The notes under the pieces were generated by a model. The model saw only the letters and a program-made list of their open reading frames with translations, did not search any database and was not told the origin of the DNA. A DNA stretch of 64,000 nucleotides from Bifidobacterium miconis (GTDB lineage: Bacteria > Actinomycetota > Actinomycetes > Actinomycetales > Bifidobacteriaceae), in NCBI RefSeq assembly GCF_019331735.1, contig NZ_JAHBBH010000002.1, positions 62,001-126,000 of the forward strand, written 5' to 3'. Shown one piece after another: positions 7,802 through 16,199 of the stretch. Position numbers and translations under genes: made by a program. The first letter of the stretch is position 1; each line of letters begins with the position of its first letter.

Positions 7802-8680
7802 TCATGCGAGAGTCTCACGAAAACCTTGCGAAAGTGTGACGATCGGCGACGCGCCGCCCGCCTCGCACACTGACACGTCGAGTTTGAAGCCGAGCCCCCA
7901 GACGGTCCTGATGTACGCATCGGTGCCGGAGGGCTTTAGCTTGGCGCGGATCTTGCTCACGTGCGCGGTGACGGTGTTGTCGTCGACCATGTACGGCTCG
8001 TTCCAGCACAGTTCGTAGACCTGTTGTTTGGTGAACACCGTGTTGGGATGGGCCATGAGCAGTTCGACGATATTGAATTCGATGTTGGTGAGGCTTACCG
8101 GTTCGCCGTCGATGGCAAAGACGCGCGCGGCCGGGTTCAGCGTCCAGCGGCCGGCGACGATGGCGGGGGAAGCCGGTTCGGCCGCGGCGACCGGCGCCGA
8201 CGCGCGTTCGGATGGCTTCCGGTCGTCGGCTTGCCCGGGCGAGGGGGCCGAAGCGCATGCGCCGCTTCCGTAGCCGCGGCCGCGCAGCTGGGCTTGGACG
8301 CGCACGACGAGTTCGCCCAGATCGAACGGTTTGACGAGATAGTCGTCGGCGCCGAGACGCAGCACGGCGACGCGGTCGGCGACTGCGTCACGCGCGGAGA
8401 TCACGATGATCGGCACGCCGGCTCCGCGCTCGCGCAGCATGGCGATCAGCCGTTCGCCGGTCATGCCGGGCAGCATGAGATCGGTGACGATACAGTCGAA
8501 CCCGCAATCCGCGCCGTCGCCGACCGGGCCCGACGTTCCGCGGTCCAGCAGCAGCCGGGCCTCCGAACCGGAGTATGCGGCCGTGCAGGCGAATCCGGCG
8601 CGCTCCAGCTGCGTGCAGGTCACCTCGTTGATGTCCGCGTCGTCCTCAATCACCAGTATTCGCGCTTCGTTCACAACCAC
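7802..8680 (-). CDS. OmpR-family response regulator
   Basis: A 292-residue protein. The N-terminal receiver has the acidic pocket (EDD near residue 12), the phosphoacceptor in IVTDLMLPGM and the conserved Lys in VKPFDLGE. The C-terminal winged helix (about the last 105 residues, from VAGRWTLNPAARVFAIDG to the AYIRTVWGLGFKLD wing) is OmpR/PhoB type. The linker between the two domains is long, about 45 residues rich in Ala, Ser and Pro. Start is GTG at 8680 or GTG six bases later; neither has a convincing ribosome-binding site. It heads the two-component/ABC operon and is divergent from purB with only 48 bases between starts. Confidence 0.9.
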   Translation of the reverse strand: MVVNEARILVIEDDADINEVTCTQLERAGFACTAAYSGSEARLLLDRGTSGPVGDGADCGFDCIVTDLMLPGMTGERLIAMLRERGAGVPIIVISARDAVADRVAVLRLGADDYLVKPFDLGELVVRVQAQLRGRGYGSGACASAPSPGQADDRKPSERASAPVAAAEPASPAIVAGRWTLNPAARVFAIDGEPVSLTNIEFNIVELLMAHPNTVFTKQQVYELCWNEPYMVDDNTVTAHVSKIRAKLKPSGTDAYIRTVWGLGFKLDVSVCEAGGASPIVTLSQGFRETLA

Positions 8681-8728
8681 TCAGCATACGACACCGCCCG
8701 GTTCACGGCTGGAAGTACCCTAGAACCC

Positions 8729-10165
8729 ATGAAGCTCACTGATATTTCCCCCGCAATCGCACTGACCCCGCTCGACGGCCGCTATCACAACGCCACCGCC
8801 CCGCTCGTCGAATACCTGAGCGAGCCGGCCCTCAACCGCGAGCGCATGCGCGTCGAGGTCGAATGGATGATCCTTCTGGCGAACGGCTTCGACGGCAACG
8901 GCAACCAGCCGATCGTCGACGGCGTCAAGCCGTTCACCGACGCCGAAAAGGCGTTCCTGCGCGCGATCCCCGAGGATTTCGGCGCCGAGGGCATCAAGCA
9001 GCACGCCGCGCACGAGGCCGTCACCCACCACGACGTGAAGGCCGTGGAGTACTACATCGACGACCAGATCGACAAGGCCCCGGCCGAGCTCGCGAACATC
9101 AACGACGCGTTGAAGACGCTCGTGCACTTCGCCTGCACGTCCGAGGACATCAACAACCTGTCGATCGCCCGTTGCGTGAAGAACGCGATGGAAAACGTCT
9201 GGACCCCGGCGTTCAAGGAGATCATCGACCATCTGGCCGCCAAGGCCGACGAGTACCGCGACAAGGCGCTGCTGAGCCTCACCCACGGCCAGCCGGCCAC
9301 GCCGACCACGCTCGGCAAGGAGCTCGCCGTCTACGTGTACCGTCTGAACCGCCAGCTCAAGCACATCGAAAACCAGGAGTACCTGGGCAAGATCAACGGC
9401 GCGACCGGCACGTTCGGCGCGCATCTGGCCGCCTGCCCGGACGTCGACTGGATCGCCGTCTCGCGCGAGTTCGTCACCAACCGCATGGGGCTGACCTGGA
9501 ACCCGCTGACCACGCAGATCGAATCCCACGACTGGCAGGCCGAACTGTATTCGACCGTCTCCCACGCGAACCGCATCATGCACAACCTGTGCGTGGACGT
9601 GTGGATGTACATCTCGCGCGGCGTGTTCGCACAGGTGCCGGTCAAGGGCGCCACCGGCTCCTCCACCATGCCGCACAAGGTCAATCCGATCCGCTTCGAG
9701 AACGCGGAGGCGAACTTCGAGATCTCCTGCTCGCTGCTCGACACCCTGTCGGCCACGCTCGTGGAGTCCCGCTGGCAGCGCGATCTGACCGATTCGACCA
9801 CGCAGCGCAACATCGGCTCCGCGCTCGGCTATTCGCAGCTGGCCCTGTACAACCTGATGGGCGGACTCAAGTCCATCCACCCGAACGACCACGTGATCTC
9901 GCGCGAACTGGACGAGAACTGGGAGGTGCTCGGCGAGCCGATCCAGACCGCGATGCGCGCCTGCGAGCTGCGCGGCCTGCCCGGCATGGACAAGCCGTAC
10001 GAGAAGGTCAAGGAGCTCATGCGCGGCCACACGATCGACCGCGAGCAGGTCGAGCAGTTCATCGACCAGCAGTCCTTCGATCCCGAAACCGCGGCGCGTC
10101 TCAAGGCGCTCACCCCGGCCACGTACACGGGCGTCGCGAGCAAGCTGGTCGACTTCGACCGCTGA
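8729..10165 (+). CDS. purB: adenylosuccinate lyase
   Basis: PurB (478 residues) cleaves SAICAR and adenylosuccinate, releasing fumarate, in de novo purine synthesis and in AMP formation. The protein opens with ALTPLDGRYH, carries the substrate-binding block SLTHGQPATPTTLGKEL, and has the superfamily signature GSSTMPHKVNPIRFENAEAN, whose flexible loop holds the catalytic Ser. Length and motif order match the longer type of bacterial adenylosuccinate lyase. The ATG at 8729 has GGAAG 13 bases upstream. It is probably monocistronic: a strong hairpin follows. Confidence 0.97.
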   Translation: MKLTDISPAIALTPLDGRYHNATAPLVEYLSEPALNRERMRVEVEWMILLANGFDGNGNQPIVDGVKPFTDAEKAFLRAIPEDFGAEGIKQHAAHEAVTHHDVKAVEYYIDDQIDKAPAELANINDALKTLVHFACTSEDINNLSIARCVKNAMENVWTPAFKEIIDHLAAKADEYRDKALLSLTHGQPATPTTLGKELAVYVYRLNRQLKHIENQEYLGKINGATGTFGAHLAACPDVDWIAVSREFVTNRMGLTWNPLTTQIESHDWQAELYSTVSHANRIMHNLCVDVWMYISRGVFAQVPVKGATGSSTMPHKVNPIRFENAEANFEISCSLLDTLSATLVESRWQRDLTDSTTQRNIGSALGYSQLALYNLMGGLKSIHPNDHVISRELDENWEVLGEPIQTAMRACELRGLPGMDKPYEKVKELMRGHTIDREQVEQFIDQQSFDPETAARLKALTPATYTGVASKLVDFDR

Positions 10166-10175
10166 CCCGTATCGC

Positions 10176-10235
10176 ATGACCGCCGGCCGGCCGCAGACGC
10201 GACGATTCGCACGCAGCCGGCCGGACGACGGTCAT
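10176..10235 (+). terminator. imperfect stem-loop after purB
   Basis: ATGACCG (10176-10182) and CCGGCCGGC (10183-10191) pair with GCCGGCCGG (10216-10224) and CGGTCAT (10229-10235), leaving a four-base bulge. It begins 10 bases after the purB stop. There is no T-run, so it may slow or protect the message rather than end it cleanly. Confidence 0.45.
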
Positions 10236-10272
10236 CGACAGCAACCGTACGCACCTATCGCAAAGGGTTCCG

Positions 10273-12792
10273 ATGAACAGTCAGGAACATGCGACCGATT
10301 CCGCCGGCGAGCGCACCGTCTCGCCGGCGGAATCGCGTTTTACGCACCCCATCGCGCCGGACATCGAGCACGACGATCCGAATCACCCGCACATCAACGA
10401 CGTGCCGCCGAAGCGCATCCACGACGTCGGCGACCTGTTCCGCGCGATTCTCGCCGTGCTGCTCGCCGCCGTCGCGATGCTCTCGTCCGTGTATCTCAAC
10501 GGCATCACCACCGGCGTCGAATCGGACGCGCACACGGCCGGCCGGGCGCTGAACTGGCTGGTCGACCTGCCCACGTCGATGCTGCAGCAGCTGGCGATCG
10601 TCGTGATCGTGGTCATGGTGTTCACCCAGCTGCTGATCAGCCGCGAATGGGTGCAGTCGGTGATCGCGATCCTCGCCATGTTCGGCGGGTATGCGGCCGC
10701 GTGGGGCATTTCGCTGGGCGTCACGGCGATCGGCAACGAACGGCTGCTCGCCGCGCTCGGTTCCGCGAACGCGTGGTTCGGAGCCGGTCTGCTGCCGGGA
10801 TTCTACGCGGGCTCCGCGGCATTGCTGACGGCCGCGGGGCCACGTCGCACCCGCTCGACGGTCAAATGGGGCTGGAACGTGCTATACACGGTGGGCGCGC
10901 TGCTGGTGCTCCTGTCCGTGAACTCCGTGGCCGGCGTGCTGGTCTCGTTCGCCGCCGGCCGACTGGTGGGCATGCTGCTGCGGTTCCTTGTCGGCACCAA
11001 AAACCAAGGCGTGTGGGGCGAAGGGCTCGTGCAGGCGCTGGCCGGCATCGACCTGCACGTCACGTCGCTGGAACGACGGCTGGACGGCGGCGTCTCCTCG
11101 CACAGCACGCTGAAGACGACGCTGGACGACGATCTGGTCGAGGGCTCCCGCCTGTACGACGCGACCGACGACCGCGGGCGGCATTTCGCCGTGTCCGTGC
11201 TCGACAGCCAGGTGCGCACGGCCGGCTATGTCAAGCAACTGTGGCAGTGGATCCGGTTCACCGGCGTGTCCATGCGGCGCGACCGTTCGCCGCGCGAGGC
11301 GACGCAGCATCACATGGCGATGATCCTCGGACTCAAGAACAGCGGGCTGCCGACGCCCCGCGTGTACGGCGTGGCCGACACCGGCGAATCGTCGATCCTC
11401 GTGTTCCAGGGCGCGGACGCGATGAGCGAATGCAATCTGCACACGCTGTCAGACGACGATGCGGTCGCGCTCATGCGGTTCCTGTCCGTGGCGAACCGTC
11501 GCGGGTACACGCACCGGCGCATCACGCCGGACACGCTGGCCCGGCTCGAATCGGGCACGCCGATCATCGCCGGATGGCAGAACGGCGACGACGCGAGCAC
11601 GCCCGCGAACGTGGCGCTCGATCAGGTGCAGCTGCTCACCCTGCTCAGCACGCTGATCGGCCCAGACCGGGCGGTGGCGGCCGGCAGCCACGTCTGGGGC
11701 GACGACACGCTCGTCGCGCTCACGCCGTTCGTGCAGAAGGCGGCGATCCCGGCCGGCACGCGCGCGCTCGACGAGTGGGACAAGCGCACGCTGGACGATC
11801 TGCGCGCCCGGCTGCGCGCGCTCGCCCCCGACGAGGCGGCCGAGTCGATGGAACCGGTGAAGCTCTCCCGGTTCAGCCTGCGCTCGTTCCTCGGCATCGC
11901 GCTGCTCGTGGTGGCCATGGCGGTGGTGTTCACGCAGCTCAAACCGGACGAGGTCATCGCCGCGGTGAAGAACGCGAATCCGGAAATGGCGGTCGTCTGC
12001 CTGCTGCTCGGCTTCGTGGCGTGGCTGGGCTCGGCGCTCGAGCTCGGCGCGTTCATCGACCGCGACAAGCGCGACGTGACCGGCATCATCATGTCGCAGG
12101 TGGCGCAGAGCTTCGCGATGATCTCCATGCCGGCCGGCGTGGGGCCCGCGTTCGTGAACCTGCAGTTCCTGCGCAAAAGCGGCTACCGCACCACGCCGGC
12201 GACGGCGATCATGGGCGCGAATCTGGTCGTCTACTATGCCGGCACCGTGCTGCTCATCCTGCTGCTCGGCCTGTTCACCGGCAGCGACGCGATCAGCGGC
12301 ATGATCCCGACGAACACGCTGATCATTCTGCTCGGCGTCGCGCTGATGGCGCTCGCCATCGCGCTGATGATCCCGCCGGTGCGCCGTCTCGCGGCGGAGA
12401 AGCTGCTGCCGTTGGTGAAAACGTATGCGCGGCAGCTGGTCGACGTCCTGTCCGATCCGAAACGGCTGACGCTGAGCATTGTCGGCATGCTGGTGCTCAA
12501 CGTGGCCACCGGACTCGGCTTCTGGGTGGCGCTGCTCGCATTCGGGCATATGACCAATCCGATCGAAACGCTGTTCATGTTCCTGCTGGCCAATGCGGTC
12601 GGTTCGGCCATGCCGACGCCGGGCGGCCTCGGCGGCGTAGAGGCGGCGCTGGCGTTCGCGTTCGGCGCGGTGGGCGTGCCCGCGGGCGTGGCGCTGTCGG
12701 CCACGCTGCTGTACCGCGTGGTGTTCTACTGGCTGCGCATTCCGCTGGGCGCCGCGGCGATGCGCTGGCTGGACCGACGCAACCTGATCTGA
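10273..12792 (+). CDS. flippase-like (LPG-synthase TM/YbhN family) membrane protein with kinase-like middle region
   Basis: An 839-residue membrane protein. The N-terminal ~55 residues are polar; about five membrane helices follow (residues ~55-240, including LAIVVIVVMVFTQLLIS). A ~280-residue soluble region then follows. It contains TPRVYGVADTG, SILVFQGADAM, GYTHRRITPDTLARL and PIIAGWQNG, in an order that recalls a kinase or phosphotransferase fold but without a clear HxD. The C-terminal third (from FSLRSFLGIALLVVAM) has about eight helices and the MPTPGGLGGVEAALAF block typical of the lysylphosphatidylglycerol-synthase transmembrane family. AAAGGG precedes the ATG. Members move or modify lipids; this protein has no LPG-synthase catalytic domain. 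Exact substrate unknown. Confidence 0.8.
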   Translation: MNSQEHATDSAGERTVSPAESRFTHPIAPDIEHDDPNHPHINDVPPKRIHDVGDLFRAILAVLLAAVAMLSSVYLNGITTGVESDAHTAGRALNWLVDLPTSMLQQLAIVVIVVMVFTQLLISREWVQSVIAILAMFGGYAAAWGISLGVTAIGNERLLAALGSANAWFGAGLLPGFYAGSAALLTAAGPRRTRSTVKWGWNVLYTVGALLVLLSVNSVAGVLVSFAAGRLVGMLLRFLVGTKNQGVWGEGLVQALAGIDLHVTSLERRLDGGVSSHSTLKTTLDDDLVEGSRLYDATDDRGRHFAVSVLDSQVRTAGYVKQLWQWIRFTGVSMRRDRSPREATQHHMAMILGLKNSGLPTPRVYGVADTGESSILVFQGADAMSECNLHTLSDDDAVALMRFLSVANRRGYTHRRITPDTLARLESGTPIIAGWQNGDDASTPANVALDQVQLLTLLSTLIGPDRAVAAGSHVWGDDTLVALTPFVQKAAIPAGTRALDEWDKRTLDDLRARLRALAPDEAAESMEPVKLSRFSLRSFLGIALLVVAMAVVFTQLKPDEVIAAVKNANPEMAVVCLLLGFVAWLGSALELGAFIDRDKRDVTGIIMSQVAQSFAMISMPAGVGPAFVNLQFLRKSGYRTTPATAIMGANLVVYYAGTVLLILLLGLFTGSDAISGMIPTNTLIILLGVALMALAIALMIPPVRRLAAEKLLPLVKTYARQLVDVLSDPKRLTLSIVGMLVLNVATGLGFWVALLAFGHMTNPIETLFMFLLANAVGSAMPTPGGLGGVEAALAFAFGAVGVPAGVALSATLLYRVVFYWLRIPLGAAAMRWLDRRNLI

Positions 12793-12894
12793 ATCCGGCC
12801 CGGATCCGGCTCACGTCCGGGATGAACATGTTTCGGACACGATCGAACATGATCGAACGGCGGCGCGCGCCGACACAGCCCCGATTTTGGGATA

Positions 12895-12960
12895 AAATCA
12901 TGCGAAAACCGTTGGAAAATGCGGTATTTGGCACTATCGTGCGCTATTATTCAGTATGAA
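12895..12960 (+). promoter_or_regulatory. AT-rich promoter region upstream of hup
   Basis: The gap between the flippase gene and hup turns AT-rich here, unusual for this chromosome. It holds TTGGCA at 12928-12933, TATTAT at 12945-12950 and TTGGAA at 12912. No pair has ideal -35/-10 spacing, so the exact promoter cannot be fixed by eye. Confidence 0.4.
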
Positions 12961-13015
12961 CCTGTGGTGAGGCCGACCTAAGTAGACCCCACCCCTGACC
13001 CAAGAAGGATGCTTT

Positions 13016-13297
13016 ATGGCATACAACAAGTCTGACCTCGTCTCGCAGATCGCTCAGAAGTCCAACCTGACCAAGGCTCAGGCCGAGGCTGCCGTCAACG
13101 CTTTCCAGGAAGTGTTCGTTGACGCCATGCGTTCCGGCGAGGGCCTGAAGCTGACCGGCCTGTTCTCCGCCGAGCGCGTCAAGCGTGCCGCCCGCACCGG
13201 CCGCAACCCGCGCACGGGCGAGACCATCGAGATCCCGGCGACCTACGGTGTGCGCATCTCCGCCGGCTCCCTGCTGAAGAAGGCCGTCACCGAGTGA
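13016..13297 (+). CDS. hup: DNA-binding protein HU
   Basis: A 93-residue histone-like protein that bends and compacts DNA as a dimer. It has the full HU layout: an N-terminal helical dimerisation body (MAYNKSDLVSQIAQ...), the GLFSAERVKRAARTGRNP strand, the RNPRTGETIEIPA beta-arm whose Pro tip intercalates into DNA, and a short C-terminal helix. It is the short HU form, without the Lys/Ala-rich tail of mycobacterial HU. AAGGA lies six bases before the ATG. Codon use looks biased to highly expressed codons. A strong terminator follows. Confidence 0.97.
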   Translation: MAYNKSDLVSQIAQKSNLTKAQAEAAVNAFQEVFVDAMRSGEGLKLTGLFSAERVKRAARTGRNPRTGETIEIPATYGVRISAGSLLKKAVTE

Positions 13298-13323
13298 CGT
13301 TGCCCTTCACGGCATGACAACGG

Positions 13324-13355
13324 AAAGCCCCCGACCACAGACGGTCGGGGGCTTT
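13324..13355. terminator. bidirectional rho-independent terminator between hup and pafA
   Basis: A perfect 13-bp stem, AAAGCCCCCGACC / GGTCGGGGGCTTT, with a six-base loop. The stem ends in AAA on one side and TTT on the other, so it can end hup transcripts and also the converging pup-pafA transcript. Confidence 0.9.
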
Positions 13356-13413
13356 GTTGTTCGTGCCGCAGGCGTCCGCCGCGTCACGTCCGTCATGGCG
13401 AACCGCCGCCGCG

Positions 13414-14880
13414 TCACAGCGCGGCCATCAGGCGTTCGTAGTCATCGGACGGATCGGCGTCGAACGGGTCGAGCATCACCGCCTCGCGGTGCTCCGGACC
13501 GGTCAGCGTCAGCCGTGTCCAATCGCAGGAGAACTGGGCGCCGGCGTCGAGCGCGGCGGCCACGAACCTGCCGCGCAGCGCGGCGCGCGTGTCAGCCGGC
13601 GGTGCGCTGAGCGCCCGCTGCGCGTCGGCGTCATCCAGCAGCCGGATCATCATGCCGCGTCGCAGCAACGCGTCGTACACCGTGCCGGAGGCGATGTCGT
13701 GATAATCCATGTCGAGCTGCGCGAGCTTGGACTGGGCGATCATGCCGCCGCGGCGCGCGTGCAATGCCTCGAACAGGCGCAGCTTGGCCGCCCAGTCGAC
13801 GCGGTCCGCAAGCTGCTCGGACCGTCCGGACTCCAGCAGTTCCAGCACCTGTCGCCATGCGTCGACGGTGCGCGCCATGTCGCCGGCGTCGGCGTCCGAT
13901 TCGCCCGTCAGCTCGCGGTGATCGGCCATGAACCGTTCGACGATGCTCAGGTATCCGCGCTGGATCTCGATCGCCGTCATTTCGCGGCCGTCGGCCAGCC
14001 GAAGCTTCGCCGTGCGACAGGTCAGGTCGCGGCTGACGGCTCGGTTCGCCTCGCCGGGATCGGCCAGCGCGAACGCCTCGCAGCCGGACGGCCTGCCGAG
14101 CCGGGCCGACTCTTCGATCGCGCACAGCACCAGATGCGTGACGGCGAGCTTCATGCGCGTGGCCCACTGGGAGCGGTTGGAGTCGCCGATGATGACGTGC
14201 AGCCGGCGGAACTCCTCCGGATCGGCATGCGGTTCGTCGCGCGTGTTCACCATGGGGCGCGAGCGCGTGGTCGCCGAGGAGACGGCCTCGTCGAGATAGT
14301 CGGCGCGCTGCGTGATCTCGAACCCCTCGTCGGTGACGCGGCCGGCGCCCGTGTAGAGCTGGCGCGTGATGAGGAACGGCAGCAGCTCGTGCTCGACCTG
14401 CTCGAGGGAGACATAGCGGCGCACGAGATAGTTTTCGTGGCAGCCGAACGAATGCCCCGCCGAGTCGGCGTTGTTCTTGAACACGTGCACGCGCAGATGC
14501 TCGCCGTATCCGGTGTCGCGCAGTTGGTCCTGCGCCTGGGACGCGAGCCGGCGCATGACCAGCTCGCCGGCCATATCCTGCGCCAGCGCGTCGATCGGGC
14601 GGCGCGCCTCGGCCGTTGCGTATTCGGGATGCGAGCCGACGTCCAGATACAGTCGCGAACCGTTGGCGAGGTACGTGTTCGTGGAACGGGAACGGGAAAC
14701 GATCGGCCGGAACATCGTCATGGCGACCTGTCCGGCGTCCACGGGCCGGCTCGCGCCGGTCACGGATACGCCGTATTCGGTTTCCACGCCGAAGATACGC
14801 GCGAATCCCTCGAATTCCGGGGACCGTTCGACGGTTGCCCCCGGTCCGCTGTTGCCGCTGTCGCGCAGCTGCGGCATCAC
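13414..14880 (-). CDS. pafA: Pup--protein ligase
   Basis: PafA joins the C-terminal Glu of Pup to lysines of target proteins using ATP; it has a glutamine-synthetase-like fold. The 488-residue protein shows [11 protein letters not shown] near residue 30, the nucleotide/metal-binding glutamates region [17 protein letters not shown], and [20 protein letters not shown], all hallmarks that separate PafA from Dop. The first ~25 residues are an extra N-terminal extension. The start GTG (14880), or the ATG directly after it, overlaps the pup stop, so ligase and tag are coupled in one operon. Confidence 0.95.
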   Translation of the reverse strand: MMPQLRDSGNSGPGATVERSPEFEGFARIFGVETEYGVSVTGASRPVDAGQVAMTMFRPIVSRSRSTNTYLANGSRLYLDVGSHPEYATAEARRPIDALAQDMAGELVMRRLASQAQDQLRDTGYGEHLRVHVFKNNADSAGHSFGCHENYLVRRYVSLEQVEHELLPFLITRQLYTGAGRVTDEGFEITQRADYLDEAVSSATTRSRPMVNTRDEPHADPEEFRRLHVIIGDSNRSQWATRMKLAVTHLVLCAIEESARLGRPSGCEAFALADPGEANRAVSRDLTCRTAKLRLADGREMTAIEIQRGYLSIVERFMADHRELTGESDADAGDMARTVDAWRQVLELLESGRSEQLADRVDWAAKLRLFEALHARRGGMIAQSKLAQLDMDYHDIASGTVYDALLRRGMMIRLLDDADAQRALSAPPADTRAALRGRFVAAALDAGAQFSCDWTRLTLTGPEHREAVMLDPFDADPSDDYERLMAAL

Positions 14881-15086
14881 TCGCCGCCCTTCTGCACGAA
14901 GCTCGACACGTATTCCTCGGCGTTGGTCTCCAGCACGGATTCGATGTCGTCGAGCACCGAGTCGAGCGCGTCGCCGGCCGTTTCGGCGGTCGCGGCCGCG
15001 GATGCGGCCTGCGCGACGGCGGCGTTCTGCTCGTCCTGCGCGGCGGCGTGCTCCTGCGCGTGCGCCTGTGCGAATTCCTGAGGCAT
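14877..15086 (-). CDS. pup: prokaryotic ubiquitin-like protein Pup
   Basis: Pup is a 69-residue, largely disordered tag. The N-terminal half is Ala/Gln-rich; the C-terminal half has the conserved helix [16 protein letters not shown] and ends SSFVQKGGE. The last residue is Glu rather than Gln, so it can be ligated without prior deamidation by Dop. AGGAGG sits about seven bases before the ATG. It is followed immediately by pafA with an overlapping start. Confidence 0.96.
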   Translation of the reverse strand: MPQEFAQAHAQEHAAAQDEQNAAVAQAASAAATAETAGDALDSVLDDIESVLETNAEEYVSSFVQKGGE

Positions 15087-15131
15087 GGCGGTCCTCCTAT
15101 ACTCCCTGATAACTGCTCCCCGATAACAACG

Positions 15132-15165
15132 ATGCTCCCCGCGATCGGACGATCACGGGGAGCAT
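15132..15165 (-). terminator. stem-loop between the IMPase-like gene and pup
   Basis: ATGCTCCCCG (15132-15141) pairs with CGGGGAGCAT (15156-15165), with an inner GATC/GATC pair after one mismatch. It lies downstream of the IMPase-like stop and upstream of pup, both on the minus strand, and is followed there by CGTTGTTATC. It is probably the terminator of the IMPase-like gene. Confidence 0.65.
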
Positions 15166-15219
15166 GCACGTACGGTCACTGCACGATCTTAACCGCACCG
15201 ACGCGCGCACGTCGCGCCG

Positions 15220-16047
15220 TCAGTGCAGGTATGGACGCAGTTCGTCGATGATCAGGCCGTTCGAGGCGACGATGTCGTTCTCGCGGCGCCAGTGCACCAG
15301 ACCGCCGTTCCACGTGCGCAGCTTGGCCTGCGCCTCCCAGCACACGACGGCGCCTGCGGACACGGCGGGCACGTCCCAGCGGTGCAGGTTCGGCTCGAAG
15401 TACGCGTCGTACGTGCCGTCGGCGACCTTGCACAGGTCGAGCGAGGCCGGTCCGACGCGTTTGATGTCGGCGGGCTGGCCGGCGATCGCGCTCACCACGT
15501 TGAGTGCGCGCTTCGACTCCTCCGGCACGTAGGACATGCCGTAGCTGACGACGGAGCCCTTGAGGTGCTCGGTGGTGGAGGGCATGATCTTCTCGCGCTT
15601 GTCGCCGATCTGCGTCTTGCGGATGCGGATCGCGCCCTGCCCGCGCGCGGCCAGATACGTGACGCCGAGGGCGGGCGCGTGCACGACGCCGACGATCGGC
15701 TGCGCGGAGCCCTCTTCGTTGAATTCGAACAGGGAGACGGTGATGGCCCATTCGGGCATGTTGCGCGTGTAGTTGATGACGCCGTCGATGTTGCCGACGC
15801 ACCAGTAGCGCTCCCCCGGCTGGCACTGCTCGGGACGGTCCTCCCAGCGGCCGTCGAAGTTGTCGACATAGGACAGTCGGTTCACGATGAACCGGGAGAG
15901 ACGGTCGTCCACGTCGAGCGTGGACTGTTTGGTGGGCGACAGGTCGATTCCCTTCAGGTCGCGCGGGTTGAGCTGGTCGGTCAGCGCGTGGCGGCCGGCG
16001 TCCTGCGCGATGCGCGCCACTTCGAGTGCAAGCTGTCTCAGTTCCAT
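15220..16047 (-). CDS. inositol-monophosphatase-fold protein with altered active site
   Basis: A ~275-residue member of the IMPase/FBPase superfamily. The fold is recognisable: WCVGNIDGVINYTRNMPEW, then GVVHAPALGVTYLAARGQGA, and LHRWDVPAVSAGAVVCWEA near the C-terminus. In the family motif W-x-x-D-P-[IL]-D-G-T the metal ligand Asp-Pro is here Gly-Asn and the Thr is Val. The usual upstream GEE is not seen. The second Asp and the C-terminal WD remain, so normal phosphatase activity is doubtful. The ATG at 16047 has GAGGA eight bases upstream; an ATG at 16053 is possible. It lies between dop and pup on the same strand, so a link with pupylation is conceivable but unproven. Confidence 0.78.
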   Translation of the reverse strand: MELRQLALEVARIAQDAGRHALTDQLNPRDLKGIDLSPTKQSTLDVDDRLSRFIVNRLSYVDNFDGRWEDRPEQCQPGERYWCVGNIDGVINYTRNMPEWAITVSLFEFNEEGSAQPIVGVVHAPALGVTYLAARGQGAIRIRKTQIGDKREKIMPSTTEHLKGSVVSYGMSYVPEESKRALNVVSAIAGQPADIKRVGPASLDLCKVADGTYDAYFEPNLHRWDVPAVSAGAVVCWEAQAKLRTWNGGLVHWRRENDIVASNGLIIDELRPYLH

Positions 16048-16199
16048 CGTCATGTTCCTCGGTTTCCTCGGTTTTCTCAGCGGTGCGCTGATGATGCGGT
16101 CCGTCTGTCTGTTCTCGTGCGTCGGAGTGCCGGAAGTTCCGAGGAACCCGGCGGCCGGTCGCGCGGTACGCGTCATGGCGTCGTGTGCTGAGCAGAATT

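Noticed and set aside
10166..10272. tRNA or small RNA gene after purB
   Set aside because: The stem-loop is a single long imperfect hairpin with no cloverleaf or TTCGA-type T-loop; treated as a terminator-like structure.
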